This document shows, one piece after another, positions 57,472-64,000 of a stretch of DNA of 64,000 bases; within the stretch, counting starts at the first letter, position 1; each line of letters opens with the position of its first letter. The DNA comes from Modicisalibacter muralis (GTDB lineage: Bacteria > Pseudomonadota > Gammaproteobacteria > Pseudomonadales > Halomonadaceae), in contig NZ_FNGI01000007.1 of the NCBI RefSeq assembly GCF_900102945.1, forward strand, positions 148,852 through 212,851. The letters run 5' to 3'. The notes beneath the pieces are model-generated. The model had not been told where the DNA came from. It worked only from the letters and a program-made list of their open reading frames with translations, and searched no databases. The translations under genes and the position numbers were made by a program.

Positions 57472-58338
57472 TCAATCGCTCGCGCAATATTCATTGATGG
57501 CCCTGGCCACCGCCGCCACCGCCGTCGGCTCCAGGTGCAGGTGATGCCCTCCGGGCAATACCCGACGCCGAAGCTGGCTCACCGCAGCCCGCGCACGATG
57601 CGAGATTTCACGCTCACCGAGAATCCCCTGTTCCCCTTCAATCAATAACACCGGCGCCTGAATGGCCGTCAGCATCGCCAACACCTGATCGGGACACAAG
57701 CGCACCATCGACGGCCGCAGTAGCCGGCCATCGGTGCGCAAGCGCAAGTGACCGTGCTCGTCTCGCGCCAGGTTGCGAACGACCAATGGCTCGGCGGTTT
57801 GCGCATCGATGGGCGTAACGCCACCACCGACCCGCGCGCCGACGGCGCTCTCGATATCAGGATAGCTCGGTGCCAGGGATGAGCGGCGACGATGTCCCAG
57901 CAATCCCTTGCGCAGTTGCTTGGCGGTATCTTCGGCCGGCGTGGTCAGGGTGCCGAGCCCATCGATCAACACCAGACGTTCGACCTTCTCGGGCAACGCC
58001 GCGGCGACCAGGCAGGACACGCCGGCGCCCATCGAATGGGCGAGTAGCGTTGCCTGCGTCAGTTCCAGCGATTCGAGGGCATCGAGCACATCATGGGTAT
58101 AGTCCCAGATCGCATAGTCGGTACCGGCAGGATGTCGCCGCGACAGGCCGTGGCCGGCGAAGTCGATGGCGACGATGCGAATATCCAGTCGCTCGACGAG
58201 CAATGGCGCCAGACGCGAGAAACTCGCTGCGTTATCCAGCCATCCGTGCAGTGCCAGCCAGGTGGTTGCGCCTGGGCGCCCCCAGCTCAACGCGGCGAGA
58301 CGGCCATTGGCCAGGGTCAGCTCTTGGGGAGCGCTCAT
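57472..58338 (-). CDS. Alpha/beta hydrolase (1)
   Basis: 288 residues with the alpha/beta hydrolase elements LALHGWLDNAASF (oxyanion hole), LAHSMGAGVSCLVA (nucleophile Ser) and a C-terminal LPGGHHLHLEP (His). No signal peptide. The upstream hydrolase stop overlaps its start by four bases, so the two are coupled. It resembles general serine hydrolases of the MhpC/YbfF type; the substrate is unknown. Confidence 0.85.
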   Translation of the reverse strand: MSAPQELTLANGRLAALSWGRPGATTWLALHGWLDNAASFSRLAPLLVERLDIRIVAIDFAGHGLSRRHPAGTDYAIWDYTHDVLDALESLELTQATLLAHSMGAGVSCLVAAALPEKVERLVLIDGLGTLTTPAEDTAKQLRKGLLGHRRRSSLAPSYPDIESAVGARVGGGVTPIDAQTAEPLVVRNLARDEHGHLRLRTDGRLLRPSMVRLCPDQVLAMLTAIQAPVLLIEGEQGILGEREISHRARAAVSQLRRRVLPGGHHLHLEPTAVAAVARAINEYCASD

Positions 58339-59138
58339 GCGATATCGTTCTCCAACAGGGAATCGAGGACGTCGAGCAGCGACTGGCGAGCTTCATCGGG
58401 GTATTCCATGGGAAACATGTGGCCCCCCGGGGTCTGCTCGACACGCACGCCATGGCGTGCGAGGCGCCGACGCCGCGATGACGTCAACAGCGTGGAATCG
58501 GCGCCGGCAATCAACGCCAGCGGCACCGCGAGGCGGCGCGTCAGGCCATGCAGATGGTCCGGCAGATGGCGAAACACCTCGACCTCGATGGCCGGGTCAT
58601 AAACCAACTCGGCGCTGCCATCGTCATGCAGCCGCGTGGCGCCTTCGATATAGTCGCGCAGTGCCTCATCGGTAAAATGCGCAAAGAGCGTTCGCCGTCG
58701 CAGATAGTGGTGCATCGCTTCGCGGTTCGGCCAGATATGGCGGCGACCCAGGCTGCGTCCGGCGGGTGTCACTCGATCCGCCAGGCCCAAACGCTTGGCC
58801 AAACGCAACGACAAGGCATCGCGCCCCACCATCAGCGGCGGGTCGAGCACGACCAGGCAGCGAAACGCCTCGGGCATCGCCTCGGCCGCCATCAACATCA
58901 GCACGCCACCCATGGAGTGCCCGACACCGATGATCGGCGCATCGAAGGCGCGTAGATTCGCGACCAACTCATCACATAATGCCGGCCAGTTATTGCTCAC
59001 TGGATAATCGGGATGGTGCGCCAGGCGATCCATGGGATGAAGCTCGAAGCGCTTCGCCAAAGGGGCCAGGAAGCTGCGATAGCTGGCTCCGGGAAAACCG
59101 TTGGCATGCGCAAAGACCAGGCGTTGGCGTGGGGGCAT
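58335..59138 (-). CDS. Alpha/beta hydrolase (2)
   Basis: 267 residues, a second serine hydrolase in the same operon. VFAHANGFPGASY gives the oxyanion region, GVGHSMGGVLMLMA the nucleophile and TPGGHMFPMEYPDEA the His. The two hydrolases are only distantly related, so this is not a recent duplication. Downstream hydrolase 1 and the patatin suggest a small lipid or ester hydrolase operon. Confidence 0.85.
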   Translation of the reverse strand: MPPRQRLVFAHANGFPGASYRSFLAPLAKRFELHPMDRLAHHPDYPVSNNWPALCDELVANLRAFDAPIIGVGHSMGGVLMLMAAEAMPEAFRCLVVLDPPLMVGRDALSLRLAKRLGLADRVTPAGRSLGRRHIWPNREAMHHYLRRRTLFAHFTDEALRDYIEGATRLHDDGSAELVYDPAIEVEVFRHLPDHLHGLTRRLAVPLALIAGADSTLLTSSRRRRLARHGVRVEQTPGGHMFPMEYPDEARQSLLDVLDSLLENDIA

Positions 59139-59287
59139 CGAAACCGTATTCTCCTATGACGAAAGGGCACGCCCGTGATGACACGACTGGGCGTAGCAGG
59201 CTAACGGGTTTACCATGTTACGCCGACGACGCCAATCATACGCTCGTATTAATCCGCTCCCGCTCGACCACCGACAAGGAATCGCTC

Positions 59288-59389
59288 GTGCCAAAACTCC
59301 ACCCTCCGCGAGATACCCGCCTGCGTAATCGCCTGTTCTTCATCACGGTGATCGTTGCCTTGCTGGTCGGCTTCTGGCTGGTTCGCTAG
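59288..59389 (+). CDS. Small single-span membrane peptide (33 aa)
   Basis: Begins at GTG 59288, with AAGGAA six bases upstream, and ends at TAG 59387-59389. The peptide has a basic N-terminus (PKLHPPRDTRLRNR) then one membrane helix (LFFITVIVALLVGFWLV) with positive-inside orientation. It lies 15 bases ahead of the AEC permease start, so translational linkage is possible. Too small for family recognition. Confidence 0.5.
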   Translation: MPKLHPPRDTRLRNRLFFITVIVALLVGFWLVR

Positions 59390-59404
59390 GGAGTTGAATA
59401 ACCC

Positions 59405-60352
59405 ATGAGTCTGCTTGCTGTCTTCCTGCACACGCTGGAAGTCACCCTGCCGGTGTTCGCCATGGTCTTCATCGGCATCGGCCTGAAGCGCATCGGCTGG
59501 ATCGATAGCGCATTCATCGCCACGGCATCGGCACTGGTATTCAGGGCCACGATGCCGACACTGATCTTTCTCAGCATCATCCAGGCCGATCTCGACGCCA
59601 CCTTCAATCCGAAGCTGTTGGGTTTCTTCGCCATCGCGACGCTGGGTACTTTCCTGCTCAGTTGGCTGTGGGCCAGTTGGCGGGTGCCGTATGCCGATCG
59701 CGGGGTCTACGTGCAGGGCGCCTTTCGCGGCAATTGCGGTATCGTCGGTATTGCGCTGGCCGCCAGCATGTATGGCAGCTACGGTCTCTCGGCTGGCGCT
59801 CTACTGCTGGGCGTGGTGATTCTTTGCTATAACATTTTTTCCGTGATCGTGCTGGTCGCTTATCAACCCGGCAAACGTGCCGATTGGCGCAGCATCTTCA
59901 AGCATATCGCCCATAATCCGTTGATTCTCTCGGTACTAGTGGCCATACCCGTCGCCTGGTTCGATATCGCGCTACCCGGCTGGGTAATGACCAGCGGCAA
60001 CTATTTCGCCTCGCTGACCCTGCCACTCGCGCTGATTTGTATCGGCGGCACGCTGTCGGTCAGCGCGCTGCGCAGCGAACGTTCGACCGCGCTCGGCGCC
60101 AGCCTGATGAAGATGGTCACGCTACCGGCGCTCGCCACCGCCGCCGCCTGGCTGGTGGGTTTCTCCGGCGCCGAACTCGGCCTGCTGTTCCTGTTCTTCG
60201 CCAGCCCGACGGCGGCGGCCAGTTTCGTGATGGTCAAGGCGATGGGCGGCGACGCCAGGCTCGCGGCCAACATCATCGCCCTGACCACGCTGCTGGCCAG
60301 CGTCACGGTGACGAGCGGGGTATTCGTCTTGCGCGTGGGCGGACTGATCTAG
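59405..60352 (+). CDS. AEC family transporter (auxin efflux carrier-like)
   Basis: 315 residues with ten hydrophobic helices. The family pattern is an N-terminal FAMVFIGIGLKRIGWID, a GAFRGNCGIVGIALA motif in the fourth to fifth helix region and a C-terminal half repeating the fold (ASLTLPLALICIGGTLS). Bacterial AEC proteins export or import organic acids such as malate or malonate. The substrate is unknown. It converges with lhgO across 30 bp. Confidence 0.88.
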   Translation: MSLLAVFLHTLEVTLPVFAMVFIGIGLKRIGWIDSAFIATASALVFRATMPTLIFLSIIQADLDATFNPKLLGFFAIATLGTFLLSWLWASWRVPYADRGVYVQGAFRGNCGIVGIALAASMYGSYGLSAGALLLGVVILCYNIFSVIVLVAYQPGKRADWRSIFKHIAHNPLILSVLVAIPVAWFDIALPGWVMTSGNYFASLTLPLALICIGGTLSVSALRSERSTALGASLMKMVTLPALATAAAWLVGFSGAELGLLFLFFASPTAAASFVMVKAMGGDARLAANIIALTTLLASVTVTSGVFVLRVGGLI

Positions 60353-60382
60353 GGCCAGACTCACCCGATTGCGAGCGCTTTT

Positions 60383-61588
60383 TCAATGCTCGGCCCGATG
60401 CCGGGCAACCCTGTCCACGATGAAGCCAGCGATCTCGAAGGAGCATGTCGCAGCGGGAGACGGGGCGTTGATCAGGTGCACCGAGCGGTATCCGGTCAGC
60501 ACCTCGAAATCGTCCAGCATGCGGCCCGCTCTCGACAACGTCTGCGCGCGAATACCCGCGTGAACCGTGTCGAGATCGTCGAGTTGGATCTCCGGCACAT
60601 AGCGCTGCGCCGCCCTGAGGAACGCCTGCTTGTTATACGAGCGCCAGATCTCGGCGACGCCCTCCTTCCAGTAATTGCCCGCCATCTTCCAGAACCCGGG
60701 AAAGGCCAGCGTCCTGGCAAGCTCGCGGGAAACGATGCTTCTGTCATAACCCTCGCGGGAGAAATTCAGCGCCGCGTTCGGCCCAACCTCGACCTTATCG
60801 CTGATCAGCCTGCCCAGATGCACCCCAAGGAAAGGGTATTTGGGATTCGGCACGGGATAGATGAGCCCCTTGACCAGATGCGCCCGGGACGCCTTTAGCG
60901 TGTAGAAGTCGCCACGAAACGGTACTACCTGGAACTGCTTTCTTGCCGCTGACAGGCCCTGCATCAGCGCCACGCTGTCGCTATGCAGCCCCGCGCAGTT
61001 GATCAGCATACCCACCTTGTAGGAGTTCTCCCTGGTGAAGACACCAAGATGCCCTCGCTCCTCCTTCAAGGCACGCACCTCTTCGCGATACCTGAATTCA
61101 ACACCCAGGTTTTTCAGCCGATCCACGAGCTTGCGGCAGACATCCTTGTAGTCGACGATGCCGGCTTCGGGGACGAATAGCCCGCCATGGACTCGCGCGT
61201 GCGGTTCATGGCCGCGAACCTCCTCCGATGAGAGCTTTTCGACCCGGAGCCCGCTCCGCCTGCCATTGTCGTAACTGACATCCAGTCTCTTGAGTTCTTC
61301 GTTGTCCCTGGCGACGATCAACTTGCCACAGATTCGGTGATTCACGTCGTGCGCTTGGCAGAACGCGGTCATCGATTGGCTGGCGGCACGGGCGAAGCGG
61401 GATTTCTGGGAACCGGGTTTGTAATAGATGCCCGAATGGATCACGCCGCTGTTATGGCTGGACTGATGCGCGGCGAAATCGCTCTCTTTCTCCAGCACGA
61501 CGATGGAGGCATCGGGAAATCGCTCTCTGATCTTCAAACAGGTGGCCAACCCCAGAATGCCCGCGCCCACGATAGCGAATGAATGCAT
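60383..61588 (-). CDS. lhgO: L-2-hydroxyglutarate dehydrogenase/oxidase
   Basis: 401 residues. IVGAGILGLATCLKI binds FAD, and HQSSHNSGVIHSGIYYKPGS is the LhgO-specific N-terminal block. It oxidises L-2-hydroxyglutarate to 2-oxoglutarate at the membrane and feeds the quinone pool. In many bacteria it is paired with the glutarate hydroxylase CsiD (glaH) in lysine breakdown; no csiD is seen here. A stand-alone role in metabolite repair is possible. Confidence 0.93.
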   Translation of the reverse strand: MHSFAIVGAGILGLATCLKIRERFPDASIVVLEKESDFAAHQSSHNSGVIHSGIYYKPGSQKSRFARAASQSMTAFCQAHDVNHRICGKLIVARDNEELKRLDVSYDNGRRSGLRVEKLSSEEVRGHEPHARVHGGLFVPEAGIVDYKDVCRKLVDRLKNLGVEFRYREEVRALKEERGHLGVFTRENSYKVGMLINCAGLHSDSVALMQGLSAARKQFQVVPFRGDFYTLKASRAHLVKGLIYPVPNPKYPFLGVHLGRLISDKVEVGPNAALNFSREGYDRSIVSRELARTLAFPGFWKMAGNYWKEGVAEIWRSYNKQAFLRAAQRYVPEIQLDDLDTVHAGIRAQTLSRAGRMLDDFEVLTGYRSVHLINAPSPAATCSFEIAGFIVDRVARHRAEH

Positions 61589-61731
61589 ACAACCTGCCTT
61601 GCTTATTGTTTGGCCCTGGGCACCTCGGACACCCGATAATTCTCAAGCGCGGTGATGACACCGCTGCTTGTTCTCAGCACTTTCTCAGGAATATTCCCGG
61701 GCTTAATCTATAAAGAAACGATTGGATTAGC

Positions 61732-62742
61732 TTAAATCAATAATTTCAGTTCTTTATAAAGGGACTCGGGGATTTTTATACCATCAGCCAGGCTTCGCGC
61801 TCTCGCTGCATGGCGACGTTGAGATGGCAATCTAGCGCCTTGGCTCAAGACTCCTTCAAAAAGGGACTCAGCATGATGCATGTGCTTTTCTGTCTCTTTC
61901 CCCAGAAACACTTCAGGTGAGAATGCCAATACAAGCTCGCCATGGAATGGCTTTCCTTCACCGTTTTCATCGACGGCTCGCGTCTCATGCCCCAATAAAT
62001 CGCCAATAAGCGGCCCAGCCAACAATTCGATCATGGTCGAAAGCGCGGATCCCTTGTATCCTCCAAAGGTTAGCAACGCGCCAGACAGTGCAGCTTCGGC
62101 GTCTATTGTCGGATCGCCATTACGGTCGATCGCCCACCCTTCAGGAAGGGTTTTACCGGCTCGCTTGTGAAGCTCGATTTCACCTCGTGCCACTACACTG
62201 GTTGCAAAATCAAAAGTATAGGGAACGCCGCCGGGGCGCGGCCATGAGAACGCCACCGGATTGGTTCCAAACAGTGGAGACGTACCTCCCGCCGGCGCGA
62301 CATAAGCATGGCTAGGCGTCATGGCCAAGGCTACGAGCCCTTCTTCCGAGAGCGATTCCACTTCGGACCAAAGGGCGGAAAAATGAAAGCTGTTATTTAT
62401 TGCAAGAGCTGCCAGCCCGCAATGCTTGGCTTTTTCTATAAGATGCGGCTTACCCTTTTCGAATGATAGCAGTGAGCAACCTCTTTGAGCATCGACGCGG
62501 ACAATACCTGGCGCATCATCGGATACCTTAGGTATCGCGCGAGGGTCCACTCCTCCTCTACGAGCTGTCTGTACGCAACCGATCAGCCGATATAAACCAT
62601 GGGAGTGACATTCATCACGCTGTGCCGTAAGTACGCTTCTTGTAATGGCTGCGGCGTGCTCTTGACTAAATCCATTACTTGTCAGCACGTCATTACTGAG
62701 TAAATCCGCTTCTTCAAGTGACAACGTTACATTTTTATCCAT
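61732..62742 (-). CDS. Ldh_2 family reductase (probable delta1-pyrroline/piperideine-2-carboxylate reductase)
   Basis: 336 residues from ATG 62742, with GGAAT upstream. The malate/L-lactate dehydrogenase (Ldh_2) fold is shown by RDECHSHGLYRL, INNSFHFSALWSEVE, GTNPVAFSWPRP and FGGYKGSALSTMIELLAGP. The GGYKGSALS block is typical of enzymes that reduce cyclic imino acids (delta1-pyrroline- or piperideine-2-carboxylate) with NADPH in proline, hydroxyproline or D-lysine metabolism. GC content is lower than in neighbours, which suggests transfer. A terminator and a semialdehyde dehydrogenase gene lie just upstream, so the pair may share a pathway. Confidence 0.8.
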   Translation of the reverse strand: MDKNVTLSLEEADLLSNDVLTSNGFSQEHAAAITRSVLTAQRDECHSHGLYRLIGCVQTARRGGVDPRAIPKVSDDAPGIVRVDAQRGCSLLSFEKGKPHLIEKAKHCGLAALAINNSFHFSALWSEVESLSEEGLVALAMTPSHAYVAPAGGTSPLFGTNPVAFSWPRPGGVPYTFDFATSVVARGEIELHKRAGKTLPEGWAIDRNGDPTIDAEAALSGALLTFGGYKGSALSTMIELLAGPLIGDLLGHETRAVDENGEGKPFHGELVLAFSPEVFLGKETEKHMHHAESLFEGVLSQGARLPSQRRHAARARSLADGIKIPESLYKELKLLI

Positions 62743-62769
62743 AGATTCCACACAAGATGTCGAATAAAC

Positions 62770-62801
62770 GAGGTTGAAGGTCCAGAAAAACCTTCAACCT
62801 C
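62770..62801 (-). terminator. Terminator after the semialdehyde dehydrogenase gene
   Basis: A perfect 12-bp stem (GAGGTTGAAGGT / ACCTTCAACCTC) with an eight-base loop lies 17 bp after the stop of the minus-strand dehydrogenase gene. GTTTATT follows on that strand, so termination is likely though the T run is short. Confidence 0.75.
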
Positions 62802-62817
62802 ATTCTTGTCGATAGGT

Positions 62818-64000
62818 TCAGCTCTCGCGCTTGCCATCCACCAGCCGTGTCAGGCCCAGCGGGTTCGTCTCACGCAGCGCCTCGGGCAACAATCCTGCCG
62901 GCAGGTCCTGATAGCACACCGGGCGCAAAAAGCGCTGGATCGCCGCGCTGCCTACCGAGGTGGTGCGGCTGTCCGAGGTCGCCGGGTAGGGGCCGCCATG
63001 CACCATGGCATGGCCCACCTCGACCCCGGTGGGCCAGCCATTGACCAGAATCCGCCCGGCCTTGCGCTCGAGCGTCGGCAGCAGAGTCCGCGCGGCCTCG
63101 GTATCGGCGTCGTCCATCTGCAGGGTGGCGGTGAGCTGGCCTTCGAGGCGTTCGGCGACCTGCTTCATTTCCTCGGCATTCCGGCATTCGATCACCAGCG
63201 AGGTGGCGCCGAAGACTTCTTCCTGCAGGACCGAGTCTTCGAGGAAATCCTCGGCCGCGGTGACGAACAGCCCGGCCTGGCACGGGTGGACGGTTTCGCC
63301 GACCTGGCCACGCGCCACGTCGCGCACCTGACTGTTGCCGGCGAGCCGTGCCACGCCCTGCTCATAGGCGTCGTGAATGCCCGGGGTGAGCATGGTCTGG
63401 GCCGCGCTGGCCTTGAGGGCCTCGCCGGCGGCCTGCACGAAGGCATCGAGCGCCGGGCCCTGCTCGGCGATCACCAGGCCGGGGTTGGTGCAGAATTGCC
63501 CGGCGCCCAGGTTGAGCGAGGCGACGAACGCCTGGGCCATGGCTTCGCCCCGCGCCCTGAGCGCCTGCGGCAGTGCGAACACCGGGTTGATGCTGCTCAT
63601 CTCGGCATACACCGGGATCGGCTCACGGCGCTGCTGGGCGATCCTCAGCAGGGCCAGCCCGCCACTGCGCGAGCCGGTAAAGCCCACCGCCTTGATGCGC
63701 GGATCGGCGACCAGCGCCCCGCCCAGCGCATTGCCTGAACCGAACAGCAGCGAGAACACGCCCTCGGGCAGGTGGCAGGCCGCCACGGCGCTCTGGATCG
63801 CCCGACCCACCAGTTCCGAGGTGCCAGGATGCGCCGGGTGCGCCTTGACGATCACCGGGCAGCCGGCGGCCAGCGCCGAGGCGGTGTCGCCGCCGGCGAC
63901 GGAAAACGCCAGCGGGAAGTTGCTGGCGCCGAACACCGCCACCGGGCCCAGCGCGATATGCCGCTGGCGCAGATCGGCGCGCGGCAGCGGTTGACGCTCC
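62818..64000 (-). CDS. Alpha-ketoglutarate semialdehyde-type aldehyde dehydrogenase, C-terminal 393 residues (runs off right edge)
   Basis: The frame is open from the right edge to the stop at 62818. The visible part begins in the NADP-binding region ([18 protein letters not shown]), which is the pattern of 2,5-dioxovalerate/ketoglutarate semialdehyde dehydrogenases. Catalytic Glu lies in [11 protein letters not shown] and catalytic Cys in AGQFCTNPG. These enzymes produce 2-oxoglutarate in hydroxyproline, arabinose or glucarate breakdown. The internal GTG at 63942 is not the true start because the homology continues upstream; about 130 residues are missing. Gene order with the Ldh_2 reductase favours a hydroxyproline-type route. 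Confidence 0.88.
   Translation of the reverse strand, partial: ERQPLPRADLRQRHIALGPVAVFGASNFPLAFSVAGGDTASALAAGCPVIVKAHPAHPGTSELVGRAIQSAVAACHLPEGVFSLLFGSGNALGGALVADPRIKAVGFTGSRSGGLALLRIAQQRREPIPVYAEMSSINPVFALPQALRARGEAMAQAFVASLNLGAGQFCTNPGLVIAEQGPALDAFVQAAGEALKASAAQTMLTPGIHDAYEQGVARLAGNSQVRDVARGQVGETVHPCQAGLFVTAAEDFLEDSVLQEEVFGATSLVIECRNAEEMKQVAERLEGQLTATLQMDDADTEAARTLLPTLERKAGRILVNGWPTGVEVGHAMVHGGPYPATSDSRTTSVGSAAIQRFLRPVCYQDLPAGLLPEALRETNPLGLTRLVDGKRES

Noticed and set aside
1..64000. CRISPR arrays, tRNA or rRNA genes and complete insertion sequences
   Set aside because: No regular spacer-repeat array, cloverleaf, rRNA-like segment or transposase reading frame was seen in the gaps or among the genes.

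Overview
The window is GC-rich chromosomal DNA from a gammaproteobacterium, most likely a member of the Halomonadaceae (Halomonas-like). This rests on the class I PHA synthase with an S-x-C-x-G-G box beside a phasin, the phhR/phhABC phenylalanine cluster, and the leuCDB-asd-fimV-truA-trpF-trpBA-accD-folC-dedD-cvpA-purF-metZ run shared with pseudomonads. The genus is an inference. No rRNA, tRNA, CRISPR array or complete insertion sequence was seen.

Layout. 1-900 is AT-rich and looks acquired: it holds the N-terminal part of an ATP-grasp ligase and a long gene-poor stretch, and abuts a decayed 3' remnant of a GGDEF gene. 1341-8984 (minus) is a tightly overlapping operon of a MukFEB/MksFEB-type SMC complex followed by a group II truncated hemoglobin. 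9151-11084 holds an alpha/beta hydrolase, a DUF99 protein and a membrane protein. 11134-18070 is aromatic and D-amino-acid catabolism: phhR diverging from phhA-phhB-aminotransferase, then two DadA-type flavoproteins facing each other. 18232-23341 has a MATE exporter and a tandem PAS-GGDEF-EAL pair, one copy degenerate. 23730-28137 has an isoleucine-dioxygenase-like enzyme, an aldo/keto reductase, a flavoprotein and yceJ-yceI. 28465-31492 is a four-gene polar amino acid ABC importer.

31493-48489 (minus) is a long housekeeping block for methionine, purine, folate, fatty acid, tryptophan, diaminopimelate/threonine and leucine biosynthesis plus tRNA modification and FimV. A LysR regulator diverges from leuC. 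49569-53271 is the PHA region (phaC, phaP, a DUF6489 protein) and a DUF1269 membrane protein. 53465-56249 is aroC, prmB and smrB. 56420-61588 has a patatin, two alpha/beta hydrolases, a 33-residue membrane peptide, an AEC permease and L-2-hydroxyglutarate oxidase. The right edge has a low-GC Ldh_2-family reductase and a partial ketoglutarate-semialdehyde-type dehydrogenase, suggestive of cyclic imino acid or hydroxyproline catabolism.

The most unusual signal is non-coding: two copies of a ~160-bp element (about three quarters identical by eye) lie in inverted orientation at 53294-53456 and 56258-56419. Each starts just after the stop codon of a gene (aroC, smrB) and fills a gap between convergent genes. 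Paired base changes between the copies preserve two helices, which points to a structured RNA or DNA element. The second most interesting item is the large, atypical SMC operon translationally coupled to a globin and lacking the nuclease subunit that would make it a Wadjet system.
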